DNA of 64,000 nucleotides from an uncultured Ulvibacter sp. (GTDB taxonomy: Bacteria > Bacteroidota > Bacteroidia > Flavobacteriales > Flavobacteriaceae), in contig CAJXZB010000002.1 of the NCBI GenBank assembly GCA_913063405.1, positions 94,246 to 158,245 of the forward strand, written 5' to 3'. A program made the translations under genes and the position numbers. Positions within the stretch are counted from its first letter, which is position 1, and each line of letters opens with the position of its first letter. Positions 46,767-56,627 of the stretch are shown piece after piece. The notes beneath the pieces were generated by a model, which was not told the DNA's origin, did no database searches, and worked only from the letters and a program-made list of their open reading frames with translations.

Positions 46767-47545
46767 TTCACCGAATTGAATTCAACTTCTTCATACCCCT
46801 TAGGAATATTAAATGGAAAGCTCAGAGATGGATTAATATCAATCCGTTTGTAGTTTAACTCAATCTTAGTTCTATCTTCTTTTTCGGTGGCAGCTATATT
46901 TATTTCTGAAGGGTAAAACCCTCCTTCCACCTGTTGATATTCACCATATCTTACGGTAAGTAACCTTTGATCCTTCGGTTGTGAAATTGTTTCTGAATTT
47001 ACCTTAAAATTATCCATGTTCAACAAGATTGAATGGATAAAGTTTTCTTCCTGATTCTTAGGTAGTAACTTATACTTATCCTGAATAAGGCTTATATTAT
47101 ATTCTGAAGGATGCAGATTAAAAATAGACTGACCTAACAAAATATCTTGAGCCTTCTTAAAATCAATTTCGATTCCTAGCAAATCACTGAGCAACTCAAA
47201 ATCTCCTTCAAAATATGTTTTTGTAATACTTTCGTAATAGCTTACCCGATCTGGAGTAATCAATACTTTGGCAAGCGTTATTCCCAAAATAGACGCTTTT
47301 ATCCAAATAATTCGATCTTTCTCCATCCTTAGACTCGCCGTAATACTCTGGACCTTTTTCTCATCTTCATATAGCACTTGAACACGAGACGCCAATGTAT
47401 TAAAACTGGGTGCTGCTTTATCATGAGATGTTACAATGTCCTTTGCAGCCGAAAGGCTGGCATCGTCCTTAATGACCGTTTTACTGCTCCCACAGGAAAT
47501 AAATAGAACAATTGAAAAAAGAAAAAATAATGACTTTAATTTCAT
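46763..47545 (-). CDS. DUF4292 lipoprotein
   Basis: From the ATG at 47545 the product is 260 residues with a lipoprotein signal, MKLKSLFFLFSIVLFISCGS (Cys19). The body is beta-rich and resembles the LolA/LolB-like DUF4292 family (LASRVQVLYEDEKKVQSITA, IIWIKASILGITLAKVLITP, DLLGIEIDFKKAQDIL). Such proteins may handle lipoproteins in the periplasm; that role is inferred from fold similarity. The frame is open to 47629 but the longer start would spoil the signal peptide. It follows the TPR gene after 4 bases. Confidence 0.88.
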   Translation of the reverse strand: MKLKSLFFLFSIVLFISCGSSKTVIKDDASLSAAKDIVTSHDKAAPSFNTLASRVQVLYEDEKKVQSITASLRMEKDRIIWIKASILGITLAKVLITPDRVSYYESITKTYFEGDFELLSDLLGIEIDFKKAQDILLGQSIFNLHPSEYNISLIQDKYKLLPKNQEENFIHSILLNMDNFKVNSETISQPKDQRLLTVRYGEYQQVEGGFYPSEINIAATEKEDRTKIELNYKRIDINPSLSFPFNIPKGYEEVEFNSVK

Positions 47546-47549
47546 AGAG

Positions 47550-48926
47550 TTAATTAGCGTCTTTAATTGCCAACGCTTTTTTTGCGTACAAATTGGCTTT
47601 CTGAATATTCCCTTTCTGAGTATACGCAATATTTAGCTGTTCATAAAAGTCACGTTCTTGTTCTGCATCATCCAACAAATAATCTACTCCTGTTTCCAAA
47701 CTTTCAATCGCGCGATCTGATTCTTGCAAGCCATTATTGGCAACTCCATTGAGAAGATAAATAATAGACTGTGCTGGGAAAATCTCCAAAGCATCCACAC
47801 TAAGCCTAGAGGCCTCCTCATATTTCTTAAAATCAATTTGTAACAAAAGTGTTTTTTTAAGCAAGCTGAAATTATTCTGATCTTTAAGTATCCCTGTTTC
47901 ATAGAGTTTCAACCCCTCTTCCTTACGCCCTTTAGTCACGTAGTAACCTCCTAATTTTTCATAAACGCGGCCGTCATTCTCATCAGCGAAAAGTAATACC
48001 ATTTTTGAAAGATCCTCTTCGTATTCTGGGTTTGAATTTACAAACCGAATGAAATCACCCAACACTTTATACTTATTTGGTTTATCAATTTGAGCGGAAG
48101 TAAATACTTTCTTCATAGAATTTAGCGCATTCTTTGTCGCTCCGTCGTCTAGATAAAACTTATATAAGGCCAAATGAACAAGTTCCGACTTCGGATTATT
48201 TTTAAGCAATTCCTTAGCTGTAGTAAAAGCCTTAGCTGTATTTCCTTCTTCACTATACAAATAAATCAGATTGAGATAATCCTGCTCTTTTTTCGGATTG
48301 TTGTCAATTTTTTGTTCCAATTTATCAATTTGTCCAGTAGAATTTCCCGTTTTTCTGTAGATTTGGGTTCGTAAAGCATCTCGATAATCACTTTCTCCCA
48401 AACTCTCATCTAATTCATCTAGCACTTTGATTGCCTCATCGTACTTCTTAGTACGAGAATAAAGATTTGCCAAGTCTTCTTTATAGTCCTCATCAATTTT
48501 GATCAACTTCAACACCAAAGGAATGGCAGATTCATAGTTTTTCTGTTTATAATAAAGTTCATACAAAGCTTCCAGCACATCTAATCGATCACCTTGCGTT
48601 TGTAACACTTTCTTAAAGTTTCCTTCTGCGGCTTCATACCTTTTTATCTGCGCCTGATTTTTACCCATTTCAAAATAGACTACGGCCTTGGTCTGAGCAT
48701 CATCTTTTGCCGCGCGTTCTGCTTTTACAAGCGCATCTATTGCCAACTCATAGTTTTCTATTCCCTTTTGTTTTAAGGCTTCAAAAAAATTCTCTTGAAA
48801 AGAATCACTAACATTCCCCAAATCATCTGTGGGTCCCTCAATTTCTTGAGCAATCAGCTGCCCGGGGAACAAAAGAACCCCGAAGAGCAAAAGTAGAATA
48901 TAGGTGTATTTAACTTGCATAATCAC
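47550..48926 (-). CDS. Tetratricopeptide repeat protein with signal peptide
   Basis: The 458-residue protein begins MIMQVKYTYILLLLFGVLLF with a signal peptide ending near LIAQE; the second Met (48920) is an equally good start. The rest is made of TPR helices (for example AVVYFEMGKNQAQIKRYEAA, EDLANLYSRTKKYDEAIKVL and KLGGYYVTKGRKEEGLKLYE), about ten repeats. It is likely a periplasmic protein-protein scaffold. It leads the operon TPR-DUF4292-envC. Confidence 0.88.
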   Translation of the reverse strand: MIMQVKYTYILLLLFGVLLFPGQLIAQEIEGPTDDLGNVSDSFQENFFEALKQKGIENYELAIDALVKAERAAKDDAQTKAVVYFEMGKNQAQIKRYEAAEGNFKKVLQTQGDRLDVLEALYELYYKQKNYESAIPLVLKLIKIDEDYKEDLANLYSRTKKYDEAIKVLDELDESLGESDYRDALRTQIYRKTGNSTGQIDKLEQKIDNNPKKEQDYLNLIYLYSEEGNTAKAFTTAKELLKNNPKSELVHLALYKFYLDDGATKNALNSMKKVFTSAQIDKPNKYKVLGDFIRFVNSNPEYEEDLSKMVLLFADENDGRVYEKLGGYYVTKGRKEEGLKLYETGILKDQNNFSLLKKTLLLQIDFKKYEEASRLSVDALEIFPAQSIIYLLNGVANNGLQESDRAIESLETGVDYLLDDAEQERDFYEQLNIAYTQKGNIQKANLYAKKALAIKDAN

Positions 48927-48944
48927 TGTTTGCTCAAGCGCAGT

Positions 48945-48998
48945 CGAGAGCTTACTAATTTAACTCCATCGTATTTATGACCCTCGACTGCGCTCGGG
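48945..48998. repeat. Pair of inverted REP-like sequences
   Basis: GCGCAGTCGAG at 48949-48959 and CTCGACTGCGC further right are perfect reverse complements, separated by about 25 bases of AT-rich DNA. Each is itself part of a small dyad (CTCGACTGCGCTCG). The run lies between the nucleotidyltransferase stop and the TPR start. Such CTCGACTGCGC units recur in intergenic DNA of many Bacteroidota. Confidence 0.6.
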
Positions 48999-49010
48999 GA
49001 AACAAAATCT

Positions 49011-50027
49011 TTATCTTAATTGAGAATAATCCCCAATACTTACATTCGTGAAATCACCATCAAAGATGGCGTGATTTCCGATCATAGCATTGTCTAAAGT
49101 AGCATTTTTAACCACTGTATGCGTTTGGATTATACTATTTTTAACGTTACTGTTTTCAATAATTGTGCCGTCTCCAATTGAAGCAAAAGGTCCAATCGTA
49201 CTATTTTTAAGCACTACACCTTCTCCAAGAAAACAAGGTCCCACAATTTTGGAGTTTTTGGCTGTATGGTTTTGGGAAATTAATGGTTCATTACTTTCAG
49301 ATAAAAAGCCCAACATCCTACGGTTGGTTTCAATGGTAACTTCTTTATTTCCACAGTCCATCCACTCATCTACCGTCCCAGTCTTAAATATTCTCCCATC
49401 ACTCATCATTCGCTTAATCCCATCATTGATTTGATACTCTCCACCATTGATGATATTATTATCCAAGACATACTGAAGTTCCTTTTTAAGAACACTAACA
49501 TCCTTAAAATAGTAAATACCGATTACCGCCTGGTCACTTACAAACTCTGTGGGTTTCTCGACCAATTGAGTTATTTCGTCATTTTCATTTAGGTTAACGA
49601 CTCCATATGCTTCTGGATTCGCCACTCGCTTCGTCCAAATAACACTATCTGCGTCCTTATCCAGGTTGAAATCGGCACGGATTAAGGTGTCGGCATATGC
49701 AATTACTGCTGGTCCAGACAAAGATGGCTCTGCACACATGATAGCGTGCCCAGTTCCTTTTGGATCCAACTGGCGATAAATACTTGCCTTAGCTCCCAAA
49801 CCAGAGGCTAATTCTTTTAAACTCTCAACAACATCGTCACCAAAAAATGCAGGATCCCCCAAAATAAATGCGATTTCTTCGATGTCTTGTTTTAATACAT
49901 GTACTATATCAGCAACCAAACGATGTACGATGGGCTTTCCCGCAACAGGAATTAATGGCTTAGGAACTGTTAAACTATGTGGACGCAGTCGTGAACCACG
50001 ACCTGCCATTGGTACTATTATTTTCAT
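49011..50027 (-). CDS. Sugar-phosphate nucleotidyltransferase with C-terminal beta-helix
   Basis: From the ATG at 50027 the product is 338 residues starting MKIIVPMAGRGSRLRPHSLT, the NTP-binding signature, with VPKPLIPVAGKPIV behind it. The core enzyme spans about 1-240. The last 90 residues are hexapeptide repeats of a left-handed beta-helix (KNSTIGPFASIGDGTIIENS, NATLDNAMIGNHAIFDG). The family makes nucleotide sugars for cell envelope polymers; the sugar is not clear from sequence. It follows dut, on the same strand, after 48 bases. Confidence 0.9.
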   Translation of the reverse strand: MKIIVPMAGRGSRLRPHSLTVPKPLIPVAGKPIVHRLVADIVHVLKQDIEEIAFILGDPAFFGDDVVESLKELASGLGAKASIYRQLDPKGTGHAIMCAEPSLSGPAVIAYADTLIRADFNLDKDADSVIWTKRVANPEAYGVVNLNENDEITQLVEKPTEFVSDQAVIGIYYFKDVSVLKKELQYVLDNNIINGGEYQINDGIKRMMSDGRIFKTGTVDEWMDCGNKEVTIETNRRMLGFLSESNEPLISQNHTAKNSKIVGPCFLGEGVVLKNSTIGPFASIGDGTIIENSNVKNSIIQTHTVVKNATLDNAMIGNHAIFDGDFTNVSIGDYSQLR

Positions 50028-50075
50028 ATATATGCCCACGAACGCGGGTATCTTATTAATTAAACTTCAATATTC

Positions 50076-50510
50076 TTATTTAACTCCGGTACTTCCAAAT
50101 CCACCTGTGCCTCTTTCGGTCTTCTCCAAAACCTCAACTTGCTCCCAGTTCGCTCTTTCGTGTTTTGCAATAATTAGTTGCGCTATTCTTTCTCCATTTT
50201 CGATTGTAAAATCCTCATTGGAAAGATTTACCAAAATAACACCTATTTCACCTCGATAGTCGGCATCAATAGTTCCAGGGCTATTTAAAACTGTGATTCC
50301 TTTTTTAGCGGCCAAACCACTACGAGGACGCACTTGGGCTTCATATCCAATTGGTAATTCTATAAAAAGTCCTGTTTTTACAATAGTTCGCTCCAATGTC
50401 TCTATTGTTATCGCCTGAGACAATTGAGCTCGTAAATCCATTCCTGCGGAAGCTTCAGTTTCATAATGAGGTAGCGCGTGACTTGAGGTATTTATAATCT
50501 TTATTTTCAT
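50076..50510 (-). CDS. dut: dUTP diphosphatase
   Basis: Dut hydrolyses dUTP to dUMP and keeps uracil out of DNA. The 144-residue trimeric-type enzyme shows all five motifs: [39 protein letters not shown] and the C-terminal [10 protein letters not shown]. Length is standard. It overlaps the flippase gene upstream by 4 bases. Confidence 0.97.
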   Translation of the reverse strand: MKIKIINTSSHALPHYETEASAGMDLRAQLSQAITIETLERTIVKTGLFIELPIGYEAQVRPRSGLAAKKGITVLNSPGTIDADYRGEIGVILVNLSNEDFTIENGERIAQLIIAKHERANWEQVEVLEKTERGTGGFGSTGVK

Positions 50511-51967
50511 CTCTGTAATATGCGTTGAATCTCTTTTCTTTCAGAAAAATAGATGAACAACAAAAATACCAATAATAATGTAGTTCCAATGATTAAATCC
50601 CCCTCGAAGACATAAAAGGCAAGCGAGGAAAGCCCAATGGAAAGAATCAAATAACCTCCAATTTTCTTAAGGTCATAAGGGACGGCATAGTTTTTTCTTC
50701 CGAAGTAATACGACAACACCATCATACTTCCGTAGGCGGCCAAAGTTGCAATTGCAGAGCCCATATAACTTATTAGGGGAATCAATGCGAAGTTTAGGGT
50801 CAAAGTAATAACCGCACCAACAATAGAAATATACGCTCCAAATCTCGTGCGATCGGTAACCTTATACCACACCGAAAGGTTGTGATAAATACCTAGACAG
50901 AGGTTTGCCAATAAAATAATAGGTACAATTGACAATGCCACCCAATAGTCACTATCCTTGATCAAGAGCTGTTTAAAGAAATCTAAGTAAACAATAACGA
51001 AAAGCATTATGAAGCTTCCAAAAATCGTAAAATACTTAGTTATGGTTGCATATGTATTTTTTGCGTTTTCGTTCTTCGAATGGTTGAAGAAAAACGGTTC
51101 AATGCCCAGTCTAAATGCTGTTGCAAAAAGTGTCATAAAAACCCCCAATTTGTAGCAAGCTGCATAGACCCCCACTTCTGCTTCCGCAATGTTTTCGGGA
51201 AGAAGATATTTCAATAAAATTTTATCAAAGGCTTCATTAATGGAGAATGCTATTCCGGCAATGAGTACTGGAAATGCATACTTGAACATTTTCTTCCAGA
51301 TCACTACGTCAAATCTAAGCCCAATTCTATAGTAAAGTGGTACAAGGATCAATAGAGTGAAAGCACTCGCAATAAGGTTGGCAATAAAAACGTAGGCTAT
51401 TTTATTTTCTTCGGAATAAATCCTCCCAAAAAAAGATTCTGGATTGGCCGAAGCCAGATCTGGAAGAAACAAGAAGAAAAATAAATTCAATCCTAGATTA
51501 ATACAAACATTAAAAACCTTAATGATTGCATAACGCATAGGTCGCTCATTTGCCCTTAACCAAACAAATGGTAAAACGGCCAAAGCATCAAGAGCAAGAA
51601 TTAAAAAGCCATATGTGACATATTCAATCTTAAACCTCAAGAAACTAGCTATTGGCGCCCTAAGGGACAATGCAATGACTAAAAATAAAAGAGCAGAGAT
51701 CGTGAGTGAGATCAAGGCTGTTGATTGTACAACTTCTTTCTTGGAAGCCTCTTTATTTATGAACCGAAAAAAAGCCGTTTCCATGCCATATGAAAGCACT
51801 ACATTTCCCAAAATAAGATACGACATTAAGGTAGCATAAATCCCAAAAGAGGATGTTGGCAGCACCGAAGTATACAACGGCACTAGCATTATTGCTAATG
51901 CTCGCGGCAACACCGTTGCTAGGCCATAAATAAAAGTTTGTTGAAATAGTTTTTTTAAAACGCTCAC
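50507..51967 (-). CDS. Polysaccharide/lipid-linked oligosaccharide flippase (Wzx/MATE-like)
   Basis: The 486-residue integral membrane protein has about 12 to 14 helices. It starts with the family pattern [20 protein letters not shown], followed by [20 protein letters not shown]. It probably flips lipid-linked sugar units across the inner membrane for O-antigen, capsule or glycoprotein synthesis. The dut and nucleotidyltransferase genes follow in the same direction, so the group resembles an envelope-sugar operon. A promoter core lies at 52017-52024 on the minus strand. Confidence 0.92.
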   Translation of the reverse strand: MSVLKKLFQQTFIYGLATVLPRALAIMLVPLYTSVLPTSSFGIYATLMSYLILGNVVLSYGMETAFFRFINKEASKKEVVQSTALISLTISALLFLVIALSLRAPIASFLRFKIEYVTYGFLILALDALAVLPFVWLRANERPMRYAIIKVFNVCINLGLNLFFFLFLPDLASANPESFFGRIYSEENKIAYVFIANLIASAFTLLILVPLYYRIGLRFDVVIWKKMFKYAFPVLIAGIAFSINEAFDKILLKYLLPENIAEAEVGVYAACYKLGVFMTLFATAFRLGIEPFFFNHSKNENAKNTYATITKYFTIFGSFIMLFVIVYLDFFKQLLIKDSDYWVALSIVPIILLANLCLGIYHNLSVWYKVTDRTRFGAYISIVGAVITLTLNFALIPLISYMGSAIATLAAYGSMMVLSYYFGRKNYAVPYDLKKIGGYLILSIGLSSLAFYVFEGDLIIGTTLLLVFLLFIYFSERKEIQRILQR

Positions 51968-52016
51968 TAGGCTGTATTAATGGACCTACAAGGTTACAAA
52001 AAGCAGTAAGGCTAGG

Positions 52017-52024
52017 CAAAATTA
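52017..52024 (-). promoter_or_regulatory. Promoter core of the flippase-dut-nucleotidyltransferase group
   Basis: The minus strand reads TAATTTTG, an exact TAnnTTTG match, 49 bases before the flippase ATG. Confidence 0.45.
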
Positions 52025-52048
52025 ATACAATTAAAACTAGATATCAGG

Positions 52049-52567
52049 TTAATCAATACCCTTAGGATTCGTTGAAGGATATGCAATTAACGGTTTCTTT
52101 AGAATATCTGAGACTTTAAAGTAAGACTGCTTTCCGTTAAGCTTAAAACTAATAACCGCTTCGTTCTCTTTTAAGTCGAATGGGAAAACTTCTGGCGGTG
52201 TGTTTTTAGCCTCGTTCACTGGGTTTTCATCCATTATTACATCTCTCTTCATTTTATTCTTAAAAAAGCCCGTATATGATACTGGTTTATTCGATGTTTC
52301 CTTGGCTATGGTTTTGGCTTTTCCAAAATAAATTTCTTCTATTGCAACGCCTTCTTGAATTGATTCAAAAGCAATTCGAACGTTGGTTCCAGAACCTCCT
52401 TCTTGTACACCTGCAACCCACTTTTGAGAGGAGGCCTCAGAAATTGTAAAAGGTGGGTTGTTTTCCAAAGCATACGCCTTACCTACCTGAGAACTCCCAC
52501 AGTTAGAAAAACTGACCAACAAAAAAGTCATACCAAAAAATGTTAAAAAATATTTTATGCGTACCAT
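52049..52567 (-). CDS. Hypothetical lipoprotein
   Basis: The 172-residue protein has a lipoprotein signal ending FLLVSFSNC (Cys23), followed by GSSQVGKAYALENN. The rest is beta-rich with no motif I recognise. A conserved-looking block AVISFKLNGKQSYFKVSDIL lies near the C-terminus. It stands alone between the flippase gene and the ATP synthase operon; its start lies 62 bases beyond the operon's terminator. Confidence 0.75.
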   Translation of the reverse strand: MVRIKYFLTFFGMTFLLVSFSNCGSSQVGKAYALENNPPFTISEASSQKWVAGVQEGGSGTNVRIAFESIQEGVAIEEIYFGKAKTIAKETSNKPVSYTGFFKNKMKRDVIMDENPVNEAKNTPPEVFPFDLKENEAVISFKLNGKQSYFKVSDILKKPLIAYPSTNPKGID

Positions 52568-52624
52568 ACTCTAAAATTTAATAAAGTTTGTTCCAAAGTT
52601 TTCTTAAAGATAGCAATGATTATT

Positions 52625-52659
52625 CCATAAAAAAGCCTTTCGGAATTCGAAAGGCTTTT
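52625..52659 (-). terminator. Terminator of the ATP synthase operon
   Basis: AAAAGCCTTTCG (52631-52642) pairs perfectly with CGAAAGGCTTTT (52648-52659) around a 5-base loop. On the minus strand it is followed by TTTTTT, so it ends the atpG transcript. Confidence 0.9.
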
Positions 52660-52683
52660 AGAAAACATATAAATCTTTAACTA

Positions 52684-53547
52684 TTATCCAGCCAAGGCCT
52701 CTGCACCACCAACGATTTCTAAAATTTCGTTTGTAATTGCTGCTTGGCGGGCTTTGTTATATTGAAGCTTAAGAGCATCACGTAATTCAGTCGCATTATC
52801 TGTCGCTTTGTGCATCGCTGTCATACGGGCACCATGTTCACTAGCAGCAGAATCACGAAGAGACTTAAATAATTGCGTTTTTAAACTCTTCGGAATTAAT
52901 CCTTCTACAATTTTCACTTTTGAAGGCTCAAAAATATAATCTGCGCTTACTTTTGTTTCTGAAGCTTTCGGTGGAAGGATAGGTAAAAATTGCTCATTTA
53001 TAACAATTTGTGTGGCCGCATTTTTAAAGTTATTATATACAACAACAATTTTATCGTATGAACCATTAGAAAACATATCCATTAGCTTTTCAGCAATCTC
53101 TGCCGTAGCTTCAAAAGATAAGTCATCGAAAATAGCATTGTTGTTTTCGGCAACATTACCTGTCTTCGATAGAATGTCATTTCCTTTTTTACCAATGGTA
53201 TAAAAATCTACCTGCTTGCCAGCGTATGTCTCTTTAGCCAAAACTTTGGCCTCTTTAATGATATTACTATTGAAAGCTCCTGCCAAACCACGGTTTGAAG
53301 TAATTGCTACAATAAGCACTTTATTCACTTCTCGTTGATCTGAATACTTACTACCCGCATCACTGTCTAAGGTTGCACTTAGGTTTTGTAAAAGTTCAGT
53401 AAGCTTTTCAGAATAAGGACGCATTGCGGTAATAGCATCTTGGGCTTTTTTCAACTTTGCAGCAGATACCATTTTCATGGCACTGGTTATTTGCATCGTA
53501 GATCCTACCGATGATATTCTGTTTCTAATTTCCTTAAGATTCGCCAT
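52684..53547 (-). CDS. atpG: ATP synthase F1 subunit gamma
   Basis: Gamma is the central rotor shaft of F1. The 287-residue protein has the conserved N-terminal helix NLKEIRNRISSVGSTMQITS-AMKMV and the C-terminal helix with ARMTAMHKATDNATELRDAL. The NRGLAGAFNSNI segment is also conserved. It is the last gene of the leftward atp operon, followed by a clear terminator. Genes for beta and epsilon (atpD, atpC) are not next to it. Confidence 0.97.
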   Translation of the reverse strand: MANLKEIRNRISSVGSTMQITSAMKMVSAAKLKKAQDAITAMRPYSEKLTELLQNLSATLDSDAGSKYSDQREVNKVLIVAITSNRGLAGAFNSNIIKEAKVLAKETYAGKQVDFYTIGKKGNDILSKTGNVAENNNAIFDDLSFEATAEIAEKLMDMFSNGSYDKIVVVYNNFKNAATQIVINEQFLPILPPKASETKVSADYIFEPSKVKIVEGLIPKSLKTQLFKSLRDSAASEHGARMTAMHKATDNATELRDALKLQYNKARQAAITNEILEIVGGAEALAG

Positions 53548-53625
53548 TCTGTTTTAGAATTGAAATTGTGCTTTGAATAGTTCGTTTTCAAATACTAACT
53601 ACAACTACTCAAAGCTAAAATCTAA

Positions 53626-55206
53626 TTACTTTTTATATTTAGCAGACAAATCTGCAGCTACAGCTGAAATAACATCAATTATTTCGTCAGTAAGTTTTCC
53701 ACCTTTTAAAGTATCTAAAGAATCTCTGTGCTTAGCATTCATCATTTCCAAGAAATCTCTTTCGAATTCCTTTACCTTTTCAACAGGTACATCACGCAAC
53801 AAGTTCTTAGACCCCGCATATACAATTGCTATTTGATCTTCTACTGTATATGGATCATTTTGAGCTTGTTTCAAAATTTCAACATTACGTTGTCCTTTAG
53901 AAATCACATTCATTGTTGCAGCATCAAGATCGGAACCAAATTTAGCAAACGCCTCTAATTCACGGAACTGCGCTTGATCCAGTTTCAACGTACCAGCAAC
54001 TTTTTTCATTGATTTAATCTGCGCATTACCTCCAACACGAGATACCGAAATACCTACGTTAATCGCAGGACGAACCCCAGCATTAAATAAATCACTCTCC
54101 AAGAAAATCTGACCATCAGTAATCGAAATTACATTGGTAGGGATATATGCAGAGACATCACCTGCTTGTGTTTCAATGATTGGAAGGGCTGTTAAAGATC
54201 CCCCACCTTTCACCATAGGTTTCAAGCTTTCTGGAAGGTCATTCATTTCCTTTGCAATGTTATCATCATTGATCACTTTTGCTGAACGCTCCAATAATCT
54301 TGAGTGAAGATAAAATACATCTCCAGGATACGCTTCACGTCCTGGTGGACGACGTAATAATAATGAGACCTCACGGTATGCTACTGCTTGCTTCGATAAA
54401 TCATCATAGATAATTAAAGCTGGACGACCTGTATCTCTAAAGTATTCGCCAATTGCAGCACCTGCGAAAGGAGCATATACTTGCATTGGAGCAGGATCTG
54501 ATGCATTTGCAGCAACAATAGTTGTATAGGCCAAAGCACCTTTTTCCTCTAACACTTTTGCAATATTTGCAACTGTAGAAGCTTTTTGTCCAATCGCCAC
54601 ATAAATACAATAAACTGGTTCCCCAGCATCGTAAAATTCTTTTTGATTCAGGATGGTGTCAATACAAACTGTTGTTTTACCAGTTTGACGGTCACCAATA
54701 ACCAATTCACGTTGTCCTCTACCAACAGGAATCATCGCATCAATCGACTTAATACCTGTTTGTAATGGCTCAGTAACCGGTTCTCTATAAATTACACCTG
54801 GTGCTTTACGCTCCAATGGCATTTCGTATGTTTCACCAGATATAGGCCCCTTTCCATCAATAGGTAATCCAAGTGTGTTTACTACGCGACCTACAATACC
54901 TTCACCAACTTTAAGAGATGCAATACGTTGTGTACGTTTTGCTGTTGCTCCTTCTTTAATTCCTTTTGAAGGTCCTAACAATACAACCCCAACATTATCT
55001 TCTTCAAGGTTAAGTACGATTCCTTCCAGACCTCCTTCGAATTCTACTAATTCTCCATATTGAGCATTTGCAAGTCCGTAAACACGTGCAATACCATCAC
55101 CTACAGTTAATACAGTTCCTACTTCATCCAATGAAGCGGTAGATTCAAAACCTGAAAGTTGTTGTTTTAAGATTGCTGAAACTTCAGCTGGTTTAACTTC
55201 TGCCAT
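53626..55206 (-). CDS. atpA: ATP synthase F1 subunit alpha
   Basis: The 526-residue subunit has the P-loop GDRQTGKT, the signature [20 protein letters not shown] and the closing [22 protein letters not shown]. It forms the catalytic hexamer with beta, binding ATP at non-catalytic sites. The N-terminus begins [20 protein letters not shown], normal for the family. It lies between atpH and atpG. Confidence 0.98.
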   Translation of the reverse strand: MAEVKPAEVSAILKQQLSGFESTASLDEVGTVLTVGDGIARVYGLANAQYGELVEFEGGLEGIVLNLEEDNVGVVLLGPSKGIKEGATAKRTQRIASLKVGEGIVGRVVNTLGLPIDGKGPISGETYEMPLERKAPGVIYREPVTEPLQTGIKSIDAMIPVGRGQRELVIGDRQTGKTTVCIDTILNQKEFYDAGEPVYCIYVAIGQKASTVANIAKVLEEKGALAYTTIVAANASDPAPMQVYAPFAGAAIGEYFRDTGRPALIIYDDLSKQAVAYREVSLLLRRPPGREAYPGDVFYLHSRLLERSAKVINDDNIAKEMNDLPESLKPMVKGGGSLTALPIIETQAGDVSAYIPTNVISITDGQIFLESDLFNAGVRPAINVGISVSRVGGNAQIKSMKKVAGTLKLDQAQFRELEAFAKFGSDLDAATMNVISKGQRNVEILKQAQNDPYTVEDQIAIVYAGSKNLLRDVPVEKVKEFERDFLEMMNAKHRDSLDTLKGGKLTDEIIDVISAVAADLSAKYKK

Positions 55207-55247
55207 TTTGTTAAATTATATGAATAGTCCTTCGTTAAAGCTGCGGA

Positions 55248-55787
55248 CTATAATGATTTACTAAATTCTCTTTTAATATTTCCTAGTTGATTTGCAATAC
55301 TTGCGTTGTATTGTAGATCCCCTACACGAAGGATAAACCCTCCAATAATAGAAGTGTCTATATCATTTTCAAGAGTCACGCTCGTGCTTCCTGTTAATTC
55401 TTTGACCTTCTCTAATACTTTTTCTTCAAGTGCCGGTGTCAATACTACAGCTGTAGTGACTTGAGCAACCTTCACTCCTTTTGACTCATTATACAAGTCT
55501 ATATAGCTTGATGCTACGTTACCAAACTGCGCAACACGCTTATTTTCCACTAATACGTGAATCAACCCTTTAGTAATAGGTGATTCATTTACAAATATCT
55601 TAAGCAATGCTTCTTTTTTGTCTTCTGCTTTTATAACAGGACTATTAAGTACTGAACGCAACTCTTTGCTTCCCGCTAGGGTAGCAGAAACGGATTGCAT
55701 ATCATCAAACACTTCCTTTGCTGTGTTTGCCTCAGTTGCTTGCTGTAAAACTGCTTTCGCGTAACGTATTGCTGCTTTGCTGCTCAT
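55248..55787 (-). CDS. atpH: ATP synthase F1 subunit delta
   Basis: The 179-residue delta subunit (OSCP) links F1 to the peripheral stalk. It shows the N-terminal helical domain (AAIRYAKAVLQQATEANTAK) and the C-terminal signature DTSIIGGFILRVGDLQYNAS. It follows atpF after 5 bases. Confidence 0.96.
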   Translation of the reverse strand: MSSKAAIRYAKAVLQQATEANTAKEVFDDMQSVSATLAGSKELRSVLNSPVIKAEDKKEALLKIFVNESPITKGLIHVLVENKRVAQFGNVASSYIDLYNESKGVKVAQVTTAVVLTPALEEKVLEKVKELTGSTSVTLENDIDTSIIGGFILRVGDLQYNASIANQLGNIKREFSKSL

Positions 55788-55793
55788 ACTTTA

Positions 55794-56288
55794 TTAGTTT
55801 AATGTTGCATTACCCAACATATCTTCTACTAACTTCAATTGTTTGTCAGTATCTGAAAGTTCGCTCTTCACAACTTTCTCTGCGATCTCGATAGACAAAG
55901 AAGCCACTTGGCTTTTAAGTTCAGCCACAGCCGCTTTCTTTTCGCTTTCAATCGCTGCTTGCGCTTGAACTATCATTTTATCTGCAGACTCTTTTGCTTC
56001 ATCTTTGGCGTCAGCAATCATTTTAGTTTTGATCTCACGCGCCTCTTTCATCATTGCTTCTCTCTCTGCCCGAGCTTCTTGTAAAATACGCTCATTATCG
56101 GCAGTAAGATTTTCCATCTCACGTTTCGCTGCTTCAGCAGATTCTAAAGCGTCCTTAATAGACTGCTCTCTTGTATTAACTGCGCCTAAAATTGGTTTCC
56201 AAGCAAACTTTCCAAGAATGAAAAGTAAGATTAGAAAGGAAATTCCTGTCCAAAAAATAAGCCCTAACTCTGGAGTAATTAAATCCAT
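55794..56288 (-). CDS. atpF: ATP synthase F0 subunit b
   Basis: The 164-residue peripheral stalk subunit has one N-terminal membrane helix (LGLIFWTGISFLILLFILG). A long charged coiled coil follows, rich in Ala, Glu and Lys (KFAWKPILGAVNTREQSIKD onward). It follows a perfect hairpin in the gap behind atpE. Confidence 0.96.
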   Translation of the reverse strand: MDLITPELGLIFWTGISFLILLFILGKFAWKPILGAVNTREQSIKDALESAEAAKREMENLTADNERILQEARAEREAMMKEAREIKTKMIADAKDEAKESADKMIVQAQAAIESEKKAAVAELKSQVASLSIEIAEKVVKSELSDTDKQLKLVEDMLGNATLN

Positions 56289-56320
56289 AATATTGTTTTA
56301 ACTAATTAATCAAAAATATT

Positions 56321-56355
56321 AAAGCAAGGTGCAACCAACCGTTGCACCTTGCTTT
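56321..56355 (-). terminator. Perfect 15-bp hairpin between atpE and atpF
   Basis: AAAGCAAGGTGCAAC and GTTGCACCTTGCTTT are exact reverse complements around a 5-base loop. On the minus strand the stem is followed by AATATTTTTGATT, a broken T tract. It could partly terminate or protect the atpE message and so raise c-subunit output over the other subunits. Confidence 0.7.
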
Positions 56356-56361
56356 GTAGTT

Positions 56362-56604
56362 TTAACCTGCAACAAGGAAGGATACAACCACACCAAAAAG
56401 TGCAACCGCCTCAATAAAGGCGATCAATACGATTGCCGAACCTTGTAATTTACCTTGCATTTCTGGTTGACGTGCCATAGCTTCCATAGCTGCCCCACCA
56501 ATTTTACCTACACCGATACCACCACCAATAGCCGCTAAACCAGCTCCAACAGCTGCGATAGGTCCAAAGTTTGTAGCAACTTCTTGTACTAATGCTAAAC
56601 TCAT
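56362..56604 (-). CDS. atpE: ATP synthase F0 subunit c
   Basis: The 80-residue proteolipid forms the c ring. Two membrane helices flank the ARQPEMQGKL loop. The ion-binding carboxylate is Glu65 in IAFIEAVALFG. The Ala after Glu and lack of the Gln/Ser/Thr set used for Na+ suggest H+ coupling; that is a reading from motif alone. Confidence 0.97.
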   Translation of the reverse strand: MSLALVQEVATNFGPIAAVGAGLAAIGGGIGVGKIGGAAMEAMARQPEMQGKLQGSAIVLIAFIEAVALFGVVVSFLVAG

Positions 56605-56627
56605 AGTTTGAAATATTTAAAAATTAA

